DNA of 64,000 nt, from positions 30,583-94,582 of the IMG/VR virus record IMGVR_UViG_3300036823_000120; one strand, written 5' to 3'. The stretch's first letter is position 1. Each line of letters begins with the position of its first letter. Below, one piece after another: positions 1 to 7,515 of this stretch. A program made the translations under genes and the position numbers. Source of the DNA: a virus. A model generated the notes under the pieces. It was not told where the DNA came from, ran no database searches, and saw only the letters and a program-made list of their open reading frames with translations.

Positions 1-22
1 CAATTTCAAATGTTACTTTCAT
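1..22 (-). CDS. start of a leftward gene cut by the window edge
   Basis: Only the first seven codons are present (MKVTFEI). An ATG at 20-22 is preceded on the minus strand by AGGA with about six bases spacing, a good ribosome binding site. Nothing can be said about the product. Confidence 0.5.
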
Positions 23-44
23 TTTGATTCCTAAAAGGATGAAG

Positions 45-148
45 TGGACACGTCGGGATCGAACCCGCACACGCGATTTAGTGCCATCTTACTTGCCAAT
101 GGTACTTACTTATTAGATTTCTCATTGGATTAATCGCAATCGTGCCCA
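45..148 (-). tRNA. atypical tRNA-like element, 104 nt, identity unresolved
   Basis: A seven-pair acceptor stem (TGGGCAC with GTGTCCA) closes a 104-nt element with a T-loop-like segment GGGTTCGATCCC near its 3' end. The interior does not fold as a standard cloverleaf. Possible helices are ATTG/CAAT in the D position and an arm GTACCAT/ATGGCAC that would be a long variable arm. CTA occurs in the expected anticodon zone but I cannot close an anticodon stem around it. It could be a degenerate tRNA, a tRNA with a large variable arm, or another tRNA-like RNA. Confidence 0.4.
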
Positions 149-286
149 AAAGAAGGAACCGGACATTATAAGCCACTGTCCGATTCCTCGCAAACTTTTA
201 ATTTTACATAACTATTACTCCTCTCATATTAATAGACATAGTGTTTTATTTTAGTATAACGATACTAACCTAGTTCTAGGTTACAG

Positions 287-359
287 TACGGCAAGTGGGA
301 ATCGAACCCAACTTACATCGGCTTATAAGACCGAGCCACTTCCAAAGTGGTATTGCCGT
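287..359 (-). tRNA. tRNA-Ile (anticodon UAU)
   Basis: Full cloverleaf of 73 nt without encoded CCA. Acceptor ACGGCAA/TTGCCGT with discriminator A, D stem CCAC/GTGG, anticodon stem TCGGT/GCCGA around loop CTTATAA, T arm with TTCGATT loop. The anticodon TAT reads AUA, a codon that is common in AT-rich phage genes and rare in GC-rich hosts. Most bacteria read AUA with a lysidine-modified CAU tRNA, so a UAU tRNA needs no host TilS. Confidence 0.88.
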
Positions 360-440
360 AACAAGCGATTCTAGTTTTTAGTGGTTCTTCTCAGTTTGCT
401 ACGCTGAGACACTCACTGTCTCCTATAATTGAGCAACAAT

Positions 441-815
441 TTAACCCTTTCGGATCAAAACAGCAATATATTTTTCTAAGGCTTTAACTTCCTCTTCATC
501 ATCAAGCGTACCAAACTCCGTTTCATAATCAAATCTAATGTCGCCCAAATACTGTAAAGCATCTTGCTTATCTTCACATTCGGAGATGGTTACATGAACT
601 TGCTTTATAAGGAAGTTATTTTGCCTTTCAGTCAAAACAATAATTCTTCCTTCTTGGTAAGTTCGTATTGCCTCTGCCAATTCAGGCAGAGACATAGAGT
701 AGATTGTTTTCGGGCCAGCAAAGTTTGCTGCAACCTTATCAGCAGCTTCTTCGCTTGGATAAAGCTCAAGTCTCCAATCTTCAGTACCAAGTTTCATCAG
801 TAAAACGTGATTCAA
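441..815 (-). CDS. hypothetical protein, 124 aa
   Basis: Unrecognised soluble acidic protein. The annotated start is TTG, overlapping the stop of the upstream gene as TTGA; an in-frame ATG at 795-797 is an alternative and has no clear ribosome binding site either. The gene sits at the downstream end of a leftward run that includes the CAP protein gene. Residues 85-115 are rich in Asp and Glu. No function can be assigned. Confidence 0.6.
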   Translation of the reverse strand: MNHVLLMKLGTEDWRLELYPSEEAADKVAANFAGPKTIYSMSLPELAEAIRTYQEGRIIVLTERQNNFLIKQVHVTISECEDKQDALQYLGDIRFDYETEFGTLDDEEEVKALEKYIAVLIRKG

Positions 816-1219
816 AGCTTTCTCGCTTTCATGTAACTTGTGTTTTCATATGGAGCAAAGGCACCACAATCATCAGGAAAGTCATCGAAGACTTTTTCAT
901 AATGTGTTGGTGGCGGTGGAGCAGTGTCAACCGCCAAGAAGTAGCTATAAGCATCATGAAAATCTTTATCAAGATGAGTGAACATTCGTCCACTTCTTCG
1001 ATAAGTGTTTGGCATGATTCTGGCTTTAAAGCCAATCTTTTCAAGGATCTTAAGAACTTGTTTTGAGGCGTAGTAAGGAGTCATGTTAGGTGTTATGATA
1101 ACAACGATTTCAACTGGATCGTCATCATCGTAACAAATAAAATAATTTGGTCCTCTCCATACAGGCTCCCTGTACCACTTCTTGTCTTTGCAAAAAACTG
1201 TCGTGTGCGTTAAGCTCAT
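812..1219 (-). CDS. hypothetical protein, 135 aa
   Basis: Start chosen at the ATG of MSLTHTT because GGTGA lies about six bases upstream and it falls just after the stop of the preceding gene. An open frame extends further upstream but would overlap that gene. It contains a tetraproline stretch (APPPPTHYE) near residue 100 and several aromatic residues. No family recognised. It overlaps the next gene by four bases, suggesting co-translation. Confidence 0.6.
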   Translation of the reverse strand: MSLTHTTVFCKDKKWYREPVWRGPNYFICYDDDDPVEIVVIITPNMTPYYASKQVLKILEKIGFKARIMPNTYRRSGRMFTHLDKDFHDAYSYFLAVDTAPPPPTHYEKVFDDFPDDCGAFAPYENTSYMKARKL

Positions 1220-1224
1220 TTGTT

Positions 1225-1752
1225 TCACCGAACAAAGATGTGCATGTAGCGTTTGCCATCTCCACCCATCGCCCATGCAGCACCAGCGTAGGTGTAGTTA
1301 TCGTATACGTCGCAACTCATCCAACCATAAGAAGCAGGATAAGCAGCACAACCAGCAGAGGAGGCATAACTACCAGAAGGAAGAAATTGAAAATCATTGC
1401 CCGTATGCCCAAACATTTGCCTTGAGGCACGAAAGCTTGCACAGGATTGGGCGGCTTGAGTAAGACCGGCGTCGAATATGTACGGTCGCAACCCATGCAT
1501 CGCCCTCTTCGCATTGACTTCTGATAGAGCTTCATTCCCTCCCTCCGTAGGCTGTGAGTTGAAACTCACGGGTTGTGAGTTGAAACTCACGGGTTGTGAG
1601 TTGAAACTCACGGGTTGATAAGCCGGCTGTTGAAAATTACTTTGGCCTTGAACCGGATAATACTGAACCCGATTCCTACGAAGCAGTGGACCACTGTAAG
1701 CATCCACACTGGCCAAAAGCACAACCAAGCTACTCAGGATCAAACGCATCAT
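1225..1752 (-). CDS. secreted CAP-domain protein
   Basis: Sec signal peptide (MMRLILSSLVVLLASVDA) followed by a low-complexity linker with three PVSFNSQ repeats and then a CAP/SCP-like domain (about the last 100 residues). Visible landmarks are ALSEVNAKR, a GHTGNDF motif and a C-terminal AGAAWAMGG...YMHIFVR. This arrangement is familiar from secreted planctomycete proteins. Start placed at the double ATG after GGGAG; the open frame runs further upstream inside the HNH gene. A role in the cell envelope or outside the infected cell is inferred; the catalytic or binding role of such short CAP proteins is unknown. Confidence 0.75.
   Translation of the reverse strand: MMRLILSSLVVLLASVDAYSGPLLRRNRVQYYPVQGQSNFQQPAYQPVSFNSQPVSFNSQPVSFNSQPTEGGNEALSEVNAKRAMHGLRPYIFDAGLTQAAQSCASFRASRQMFGHTGNDFQFLPSGSYASSAGCAAYPASYGWMSCDVYDNYTYAGAAWAMGGDGKRYMHIFVR
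1552..1614. repeat. three tandem 21-bp repeats inside the CAP gene
   Basis: Three near-identical 21-bp units encode the PVSFNSQ repeat of the linker. Each unit contains the inverted repeat GTGAGTT-GA-AACTCAC, so the tract can form three hairpins in the mRNA. Confidence 0.85.
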
Positions 1753-2071
1753 CCATCTCCCTTGACAAGTGAACACTTGACTGCACATTGCATCTAGCAC
1801 AGAACAACACCAAGTTATCCTGACTATTTGTGCCACCTTTACAAAGAGGTGTCACATGCTCTATTGTGGCTCTAGCCACTTTTTCAGTACGATCAGGTGA
1901 TAAAAGGTAATAGTTACTGTAACCACCAATCACCCAACCTAATAAGAGCTTATCACGATCTAGTGCAATTTTCACTTGACAAAGATGACAACACTCATTT
2001 TGTTTGGCCATAAGCATACGTTGTATTTGATACTTACGTCTGCTATGTATCTTCTTTCTCTCTTTACTCAT
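1730..2071 (-). CDS. HNH endonuclease, free-standing
   Basis: Basic N-terminus followed by a CxxC pair (CHLC), the HNH core IEHVTPLCKGGTNS with NLVLFCARCN, giving two zinc-binding Cys pairs and the H-N-H residues. Length of 113 aa is typical of McrA-like HNH nucleases. The start overlaps the stop of the small membrane gene as TAATG. Likely a selfish homing nuclease, although a role in phage DNA processing cannot be excluded. Confidence 0.82.
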   Translation of the reverse strand: MSKERKKIHSRRKYQIQRMLMAKQNECCHLCQVKIALDRDKLLLGWVIGGYSNYYLLSPDRTEKVARATIEHVTPLCKGGTNSQDNLVLFCARCNVQSSVHLSREMDDAFDPE

Positions 2072-2205
2072 TAATCTACTTTCAGTAAGTAACCAATAAT
2101 AAATCCTATTGGCAAAAGTATAAGTAAGAAGATATACATTGGCAGATTATATTTTGAATATTCAATCAACCAATAATACAACTTGTCGATATTATTTATG
2201 ATCAT
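2071..2205 (-). CDS. small single-pass membrane protein, 44 aa
   Basis: Read directly from the sequence: starts MIINNIDKLYYWLIEYSKY and continues with one strongly hydrophobic segment (about residues 21-40, YIFLLILLPIGFIIGYLL) ending KVD. Its ATG overlaps the upstream stop as ATGA, and its own stop overlaps the HNH start as TAATG. These tight junctions on both sides support it as a real gene. Function unknown; holin-like or membrane-anchor roles are possible. Confidence 0.7.
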   Translation of the reverse strand: MIINNIDKLYYWLIEYSKYNLPMYIFLLILLPIGFIIGYLLKVD

Positions 2206-3209
2206 GTTCGATATGTGGCTCCTATCGGGCCTGTTAAAAGATGCTTATTGACAATGCATCGTGGAATACGAATTCTTTTCTTCAAAGAATTTCCAACTCC
2301 ATAACGTTGCATACGATAGTATCCTCGTCTTGCATGTGCAGGAAGCTTACGTCCAGTATGCGTGCCAAGTTCACTTACATACTGATCTTCAGTGATAACT
2401 CGAACAAGTGGAGTTTCACGTTGAAGATCATATATAATTGGTTGGGCCAAAAGTTCTATCTTATTATTCTTAGTATGCTTGGTCTTTTTCTGGCACCATT
2501 TCACAAGCTTTGCATACTGGTTTGGTGCTTCCGGACCACACTTCTTGATTCCAACTTCATCAAGAAGTAAACAGTAATTCAATACTGCTCGTCGAACTTG
2601 TGCTTCACAAAGATACTCTTGTTCTGTCGTTGGTAATCTATCAAATTTATCATCAATAGAATAATCAGACTGACACCACTCTTCAAGTTCATCTTTCTCG
2701 TTGCCAGCCCACCAGCTTTTAAGTGAGTGAAACGGTTCTTTGTCAAAGACAATACTATGGATGAAGAAATTTTGCTTCTTATCGTGATGAAGCCACGCAA
2801 AAGCAGGCTTTGCATCACCACAAATTTTCTTTGCAGAATACTCTGCTGGTATTTCAATTACAATAGTCTCAAAAGGCATATTATAATCTTCACAAGCTAG
2901 AGTAAGCTGCATTTCTTCCAACATCTCTAACTGATAGCTTGTTGGTCGAAAGACTTTCGGTCCATTTCCAAAGATTTCGGCTGTAAGAAAGCCTTCAATC
3001 TTCATCAAAAAATCCATATTTGCCATAGTCAATAAGATTCGACCAGCATCATCACTAACCTTAGTTAGTGCTTCATCATTAAGCAGTACAGAAGTTTTCT
3101 TTCCTTCAACTTTCAGGTTCAATACCTTATGTTGACCAATTTCAACATAAGGTTTGATGTCAATTTTCATTTTCTGAAGTAATTCGTTGAGCGTCATTGT
3201 TAAGCTCAC
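2202..3209 (-). CDS. hypothetical protein, 335 aa, with basic C-terminal motif
   Basis: Globular protein without signal or membrane segment. The C-terminal part has a conserved-looking basic segment GRKLPAHARRGYYR followed by an aromatic-Arg stretch and IRIPRCIVN. This resembles a C-terminal signature in a broad phage/plasmid family that includes AcrVA2-type proteins (PHxRRGHWR...WIPPxxV). That link is from memory of the motif and tentative. It is followed by two small overlapping genes. Confidence 0.55.
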   Translation of the reverse strand: MSLTMTLNELLQKMKIDIKPYVEIGQHKVLNLKVEGKKTSVLLNDEALTKVSDDAGRILLTMANMDFLMKIEGFLTAEIFGNGPKVFRPTSYQLEMLEEMQLTLACEDYNMPFETIVIEIPAEYSAKKICGDAKPAFAWLHHDKKQNFFIHSIVFDKEPFHSLKSWWAGNEKDELEEWCQSDYSIDDKFDRLPTTEQEYLCEAQVRRAVLNYCLLLDEVGIKKCGPEAPNQYAKLVKWCQKKTKHTKNNKIELLAQPIIYDLQRETPLVRVITEDQYVSELGTHTGRKLPAHARRGYYRMQRYGVGNSLKKRIRIPRCIVNKHLLTGPIGATYRT

Positions 3210-3245
3210 TAGTTAAAGCGTTTCATGTTTTAGCTTTTGCCACAA

Positions 3246-3386
3246 TACCTCCGGTCGGACTCGAACCGACAGTTTCTCACAAGACCCTCACAACAAGTGA
3301 GTAGCTTTACAGGTGCCATGCGTCCAACGCTCGTGAGAGACACTTGGGTCTCGACCAAGCTGCTATACCCTTTTGCATACGGAGGT
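3246..3386 (-). tRNA. tRNA with an exceptionally large variable region (tentatily Leu GAG)
   Basis: Perfect acceptor ACCTCCG/CGGAGGT with discriminator A and a perfect T arm (GTCGG, TTCGAGT loop, CCGAC). The D arm (TGC/GCA with a GGG loop) and a five-pair stem CTTGG/CCAAG around TCGAGAC follow as expected, giving a central GAG that would read CUC; position 33 is C rather than the usual U. Between the anticodon and T arms lie roughly 70 nt, closed by a nine-pair stem TCTCACGAG/CTTGTGAGA and containing further hairpins such as CTCAC/GTGAG. Normal class II variable arms are under about 25 nt. Identity and function are uncertain. Confidence 0.55.
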
Positions 3387-3394
3387 GTAGGTTC

Positions 3395-3613
3395 TTAACG
3401 TGGAAGATCATTTTCGCTAATATGAGTACTCCATTTTGCTTTTACTATTTCAAGTGTTTTAATTCTTTTTTGAAGTATTCTCACTGAAAAATTCTCATCC
3501 GCTTGTACTCTACAAGCTTCTAGCGTTGCTATAAAAGCGTCTAAGATATCTTCCTCTCCGTAGCCTTCGTCGAACATTGATTTAAATTTATCCACTAATG
3601 TAATAAGTGCCAT
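3395..3613 (-). CDS. hypothetical protein, 72 aa
   Basis: Short soluble, mostly helical protein starting MALITLVDKFK. A longer open frame runs back through the adjacent tRNA gene, so the ATG at 3611-3613 just downstream of the tRNA is the sensible start. It lies between two tRNA genes. No family recognised. Confidence 0.55.
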   Translation of the reverse strand: MALITLVDKFKSMFDEGYGEEDILDAFIATLEACRVQADENFSVRILQKRIKTLEIVKAKWSTHISENDLPR

Positions 3614-3634
3614 TTTAATGCCCTTATGTTGGAA

Positions 3635-3709
3635 TGTCCCTGGTGGGATTTGAACCCACACTAAACAGATTTTAAGTCTGTTGCCTGCTACCAATTGGGC
3701 TACAGGGAC
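3635..3709 (-). tRNA. tRNA with anticodon UAA (Leu, UUA)
   Basis: Complete 75-nt cloverleaf: acceptor GTCCCTG/CAGGGAC with discriminator A, D arm with TTGG, anticodon stem ACAGA/TCTGT around CTTAAAA, T arm GTGGG/CCCAC. The anticodon TAA reads UUA. Bacterial leucine tRNAs normally have a long variable arm; here it is a short class I loop, so charging by a standard LeuRS is not certain. Confidence 0.88.
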
Positions 3710-3712
3710 GAA

Positions 3713-3747
3713 TGACAGACTACCACCGTTATTTCTTCGGTCTGTCA
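3713..3747. other. inverted repeat beside the UAA tRNA
   Basis: An eight-base perfect inverted repeat (TGACAGAC and GTCTGTCA) spaced by 19 bases lies immediately upstream of the tRNA in its transcript. It may be an RNA processing hairpin. The rest of 3748-3880 holds nothing I can support. Confidence 0.4.
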
Positions 3748-3880
3748 GCGAATTTTCGAGCGTCATTCCCTTGTTATCGGGATGCAATAGTTCTACCATT
3801 AAGTATTGCACTGAACTATTTAGCGACAGAGACAGTGGCTTTACTCTTGCGAAGCGGTGCTTCAAACAATTCTTCCCAGG

Positions 3881-4552
3881 TCATGCAACATACCTCTTAG
3901 TTCCAATTTGGACTGTGCAACCTTTGGCAAGCTTTTTACTACTTAACAATGTCGAGCTAACTTTAAAATTTGTATCACGAATGCCGCGAAAGGCAATGCT
4001 TTTCAGCGAAAACATTGGCTTCATCATTTTAATCACATCTACTATGTTTGATTCTTGACGGAACCAAGCATAATATTGTACATCAAGATGCCAAAGCTTT
4101 TGAAGCCGCCAGTTTGAAAAAACATCAAACAATTGTGCTCGTTCGGCTCGACTTGCTCGTAAGATCATATGTCGAATCGGTTGAGCAGATAGAATATTTG
4201 GACGTTGACTAAGATATTCAGGTGTTATATCTATCGTGGTATAAGCATCACCTAAGCGGCCATTAAAATAACACAAGTTTCGCTTTTCTTCAAGCTGATT
4301 TGGAGATTCTTGAGCATAATTTTTGTTCCAATTATGAATAATCATATCCAATGCTGAAACAATATTTGGTAAAAGCTCACCAGTAGAGAACGTTCTAATG
4401 ATCGTTTTAGTATTGATCCACTGCCGCAAAATAGACGATAGTTCGTGGTCGCGTGACTCGTCTGATTCGTCCAGACAATCACAGTAGATGAGGATGCCCG
4501 TGTCATCTCCATCGTTAATCGAGACTTTCCAATCAGGCAACAATGTCGGCAT
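3881..4552 (-). CDS. TIGR02996-like (repeat-companion) protein
   Basis: The N-terminal part contains a stretch (DDTGILIYCDCLDESDESRD) that closely follows the pattern of the TIGR02996 domain (DxxRLVYADWLEExGD), followed by LSSILRQW. The rest, with leucine and aromatic periodicity (MILRASRAERAQLFDVF and WHLDVQYYAWF), resembles the LRR-like continuation of such proteins. TIGR02996 is a family strongly expanded in Gemmata-type planctomycetes. The start is set at an ATG with GGAG eight bases upstream; the longer frame starts with TTG at 4636. Function of the family is unknown. Confidence 0.5.
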   Translation of the reverse strand: MPTLLPDWKVSINDGDDTGILIYCDCLDESDESRDHELSSILRQWINTKTIIRTFSTGELLPNIVSALDMIIHNWNKNYAQESPNQLEEKRNLCYFNGRLGDAYTTIDITPEYLSQRPNILSAQPIRHMILRASRAERAQLFDVFSNWRLQKLWHLDVQYYAWFRQESNIVDVIKMMKPMFSLKSIAFRGIRDTNFKVSSTLLSSKKLAKGCTVQIGTKRYVA

Positions 4553-4647
4553 GTCCATAGCTCCGGTGTGTACTGAATCATAGCACACATACAGACAGAT
4601 GGTAGCCCAGTTCACTCGATTTTTATTAAAGTACAAACGTTAGAATG

Positions 4648-5610
4648 TCACTCACATAGTGAGTCAAAAAGCTTATCTTCATCTGTAACAGGGCCATATC
4701 GCATTTCCATTTGAGCATCTAAAGCTTCACAACGTGCCATACTAGTTTCCTTAGACATTTCATCAAAAATGTATTCACTTTGTATTCCATACCAAGCAGC
4801 ATGTGCCCGTTTAAATAGATCATATTGAAAATCTACATTAACTAAAGCTCTGTGTTGAGCAATACGAATATCTCTACTCCCCATCCAATCTTTTGTGCAA
4901 CATATTTCATCAATTGCAACTACAAATTTACTACCAACTTCATTGCCAAGAAGCCAGGCATAGATACTCAACTGAGTTGCCCACTTCTTTTCAACAGAAT
5001 CAAGAGTTTCTTTTACATTAATTCGATAGCCTTCATGGTCCATCGGAAAAGCGTCTTTATGTGCATTACGATCTGGAAGACAGCGAATATAGCCTCTTTT
5101 TGGACTATAATTTGTCTTGGCATAAAAGCCTGTTACTTTCCAATCAAAAATGATACGTACACCATTAATTGTTAAAAAGTAAATATCAGGCTTTCCAAGC
5201 ATTGGTACTGCACCGATACCCTTTGATACGCATTCAACATAACCTTCAATTGATGTCTCAAACTTAGGCTTACCAAGACAGCCTTCTAAGTCTTTGAGAA
5301 CGTCAAGTAATCCTCCATGCTTTTGGTACAAGTCCCATACAATCTTACCATCAATCAAAGCTTGATCACGGTTATGGGGTTCAACTTGAGCTTCAAACAA
5401 AGTTGTGAACTCAAACTTTGGATCACGACCGACAGTTTTCTCATGGAGGTAACTCTTTGCATAAGCATCAAAAGCAGAGCCAACTGACATTGGACCAGTT
5501 TGTGGATCACGTTTCTTACGTTTTTCACATAAGTATTCCAAATAAAAAGTTTCTCGATTACTTTCCCAAAGAGCAAGACTAGTAGGACTTAAATAATTAA
5601 GCTTACGCAT
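4648..5610 (-). CDS. PD-(D/E)XK nuclease, RecB/Cas4-like
   Basis: N-terminal YLSPTSLALWE matches the start of PDDEXK_1/RecB-family nucleases. The catalytic region reads KPDIYFL, then IIFDWKVTG (the D and DxK of the motif), followed by the QLSIYAWLLG helix typical of RecB motif. Start at the ATG 5608-5610, which overlaps the upstream stop by eight bases; the longer open frame has no support. Role in recombination, DNA end processing or host DNA degradation is inferred. Confidence 0.8.
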   Translation of the reverse strand: MRKLNYLSPTSLALWESNRETFYLEYLCEKRKKRDPQTGPMSVGSAFDAYAKSYLHEKTVGRDPKFEFTTLFEAQVEPHNRDQALIDGKIVWDLYQKHGGLLDVLKDLEGCLGKPKFETSIEGYVECVSKGIGAVPMLGKPDIYFLTINGVRIIFDWKVTGFYAKTNYSPKRGYIRCLPDRNAHKDAFPMDHEGYRINVKETLDSVEKKWATQLSIYAWLLGNEVGSKFVVAIDEICCTKDWMGSRDIRIAQHRALVNVDFQYDLFKRAHAAWYGIQSEYIFDEMSKETSMARCEALDAQMEMRYGPVTDEDKLFDSLCE

Positions 5611-5809
5611 ATCGATTTCTCTTATCGGTTTTTTCTTTGTAAGTTTTATGATTTTTGTTTCTGTGAATATAAGAGACAAAGATCAATTCGCCATCACCTT
5701 GCTCATATACAGCTTCAATATCATCTGCAAAGCCATCAGGACATAAGAATCTAATATTTAGATTCTCATCTAAAGTTTCCAGCAAAGCTTTCATTGATTT
5801 AATAGTCAT
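5603..5809 (-). CDS. hypothetical protein, 68 aa
   Basis: Small soluble protein starting MTIKSMKALLETLDE with a mixed alpha-beta appearance. Start overlaps the upstream stop as TAATG, end overlaps the nuclease gene. This places it in one translation-coupled run from 6168 to 4648. No family recognised. Confidence 0.65.
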   Translation of the reverse strand: MTIKSMKALLETLDENLNIRFLCPDGFADDIEAVYEQGDGELIFVSYIHRNKNHKTYKEKTDKRNRYA

Positions 5810-6168
5810 TATTTTTCCTTTTTAACTCCTTCACACGCAAGCTTCAACTCTTCAATCTCATCGCTAGTTAATGGAGTTACTTTTTTAATATCTCCTGTTA
5901 AAATCTGATCTGCTCTTGCAACTGAAATACGTTTTACAACTCTTAATAAAAGTTTGCGAATTGGTGCTGTTTTAGGTAAAACTGTTTCAAGCTCTTCAAA
6001 CAATTTTCCAACTGCAATATGTGGTGGTAAAACTGTTGGATCAATTCCAGATAGTTGTGATTCAGCTTTTGCAAACCATTTATCAAATAACTTCTTTATC
6101 AATCCAATAAGCCAGGGACCAATTATTTGCATAATTAATCCAAATATTACAGCCCATGTCATTAACAA
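5809..6168 (-). CDS. membrane-anchored protein, 119 aa
   Basis: One N-terminal hydrophobic helix (WAVIFGLIMQIIGPWLIGLI) followed by a basic stop-transfer and a cytoplasmic helical tail. Topology like a membrane-anchored small phage protein; holin-like function is possible but there is no lysin next to it. Its stop overlaps the next gene as TAATG. Confidence 0.62.
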   Translation of the reverse strand: MLMTWAVIFGLIMQIIGPWLIGLIKKLFDKWFAKAESQLSGIDPTVLPPHIAVGKLFEELETVLPKTAPIRKLLLRVVKRISVARADQILTGDIKKVTPLTSDEIEELKLACEGVKKEK

Positions 6169-6174
6169 ATCTCC

Positions 6175-6639
6175 TTATTCTTGTGGAGTATTAAGTTCTG
6201 GTGAATCAATATGTTGTTGCATTGCTTCTTGTGAATCGTCACTATTTTTCTTTACAACACTTGCACGAAATTCTTCAAATGTTGCTGTAGCTGCATCTGG
6301 AAAACTATCAATCTTATTTAATTTTATATCTCCGCCAAGTCCAAGCTTAGCTCGAATCTTGCGTTTTGCATCTTCCTCAGTTGCTGAAGATGCACCAATT
6401 TTCTTAAGACCGTCTGCCGTTTCAACGGTAAAAAGATAAAACATTGTTCTATTTCCTGTTTTCGGAGTGTAGAGAACCCAACCACGATTCACATCAATGA
6501 GACGTGTATCAATTTCATTTCCTGTCAAAGCATTTCTACAAACAAAACGACGTTCATCTTTTGTAAAAAAGCAAACGCCAAGTTTTACATGCTTTACCAA
6601 AATATTTTCTGGTACTGGAAAAGACAACTCAAATGGCAT
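6175..6639 (-). CDS. hypothetical protein, 154 aa
   Basis: Soluble protein with predicted beta-rich N-terminal half (TKDERRFVCRN, GWVLYTPKTGNRTMFYLF) and a helical C-terminus ending in a polar tail rich in Gln, Asp and Ser. No family recognised. Six bases separate it from the next gene, so it belongs to the same leftward transcript. Confidence 0.6.
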   Translation of the reverse strand: MPFELSFPVPENILVKHVKLGVCFFTKDERRFVCRNALTGNEIDTRLIDVNRGWVLYTPKTGNRTMFYLFTVETADGLKKIGASSATEEDAKRKIRAKLGLGGDIKLNKIDSFPDAATATFEEFRASVVKKNSDDSQEAMQQHIDSPELNTPQE

Positions 6640-6676
6640 ACTTTCTCCTCATGTTGAATTAGGAACCTCTTCCTAT

Positions 6677-6958
6677 TTATGATCCAGTAAGAGTAAAGCC
6701 ACAATCTTCTGGTATGTGACATTTTAAATGAAATATATATTTACTTCCTGCATTATAATATATTGCAATAAAATAATCTTGATTTTGACTTTTAACAGTG
6801 AATTTTGTACAAAGTTCAGTCAAAAGTTTCAAGAGAGTTGGATTTTCATCAAAATCAATTCTTGAAACCATAGTATTTGGTAATGGTGGATTATCACCAT
6901 AAAATACTTCAACATCCATGTATGAACCATTTGTAATTACAAGTGTCCATACTTTCAT
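6677..6958 (-). CDS. hypothetical protein, 93 aa
   Basis: Small beta-rich soluble protein starting MKVWTLVITNGSYMDVEV. No motif recognised. It follows an intergenic hairpin and starts a new translational unit. Confidence 0.6.
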   Translation of the reverse strand: MKVWTLVITNGSYMDVEVFYGDNPPLPNTMVSRIDFDENPTLLKLLTELCTKFTVKSQNQDYFIAIYYNAGSKYIFHLKCHIPEDCGFTLTGS

Positions 6959-6999
6959 TATATACCTTTCATTATATTTAGTAATCTCTTATAGAATTT

Positions 7000-7027
7000 G
7001 CAGAATGGTATTTTAATACCATTCTGC
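7000..7027. other. perfect 13-bp inverted repeat between genes
   Basis: GCAGAATGGTATT and its exact complement are separated by two bases. It lies between the glycosylase gene stop (7054) and the next start (6958). There is no T tract on either side, so it is not a classic intrinsic terminator; an mRNA stabilising or processing hairpin or an operator are possible. Confidence 0.6.
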
Positions 7028-7053
7028 ATCTGCTTCATCAGCAATTGAAAAGC

Positions 7054-7515
7054 TTAAATGGATTCATATTTTTGCCAATCATAATTATGTGCAGGCCAAA
7101 AGTAAGGTAAATTTGGACCTTCTGTCCAGCCAAATTTAGAGTAATAGTCTGGCACTTTACGTAGTAAGTTACTTCGATGTGAAGCGTGTAACTTAGGACT
7201 TCCAAGCCAAGGTGGTAATATTAAGTCTTCTTGCTTATCATGGTATGGTCCTTTAAGCCAACTCATGAATATAAGCCATGTAGAGTCGTTCTTATCGCGA
7301 TCTCTCCATACATCACAGCAAGTCATACCATAATGTAGTAAAGCGTCTACATATGGAACCCACATTTGGGCCACTGGATGATGAAACCATCCTGACTGAG
7401 TTACAATAGAGGTATATAAACATTTTACCTCTCTACGTTGATTGCCTAATCTACTATTATCAAGTGCTTGAGCACTTTCTCTAAAATTTGGACTAATCAG
7501 AAACGTCTGCATCAT
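7054..7515 (-). CDS. pyrimidine dimer DNA glycosylase (DenV/MSMEG_6728-like)
   Basis: Recognisable Pyr_excise family protein: TFLISPNFRESAQALDNSRLGNQR at the N-terminus, WFHHPVAQMW, and the C-terminal PKLHASHRSNLLRK with YYSKFGW. The family removes UV-induced cyclobutane dimers (T4 endonuclease V relatives). 153 aa matches the usual length. Overlaps the upstream sigma-like gene by 23 bases. Function in repair of UV damage to phage DNA is inferred from the family. Confidence 0.82.
   Translation of the reverse strand: MMQTFLISPNFRESAQALDNSRLGNQRREVKCLYTSIVTQSGWFHHPVAQMWVPYVDALLHYGMTCCDVWRDRDKNDSTWLIFMSWLKGPYHDKQEDLILPPWLGSPKLHASHRSNLLRKVPDYYSKFGWTEGPNLPYFWPAHNYDWQKYESI

Noticed and set aside
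361-440. Hairpin TCTCAG/CTGAGA after the Ile tRNA as a terminator
   Set aside because: Stem of six pairs with a nine-base loop and no T tract; too weak to call.
564-1463. Plus-strand ORFs opposite the first accessory genes (for example 704-1066, 1147-1463)
   Set aside because: Antisense shadows of minus-strand genes; no start signals and odd composition.
1552-1614. Three repeats that could suggest a small CRISPR array
   Set aside because: The units are directly tandem without spacers and lie inside a coding gene, encoding a peptide repeat.
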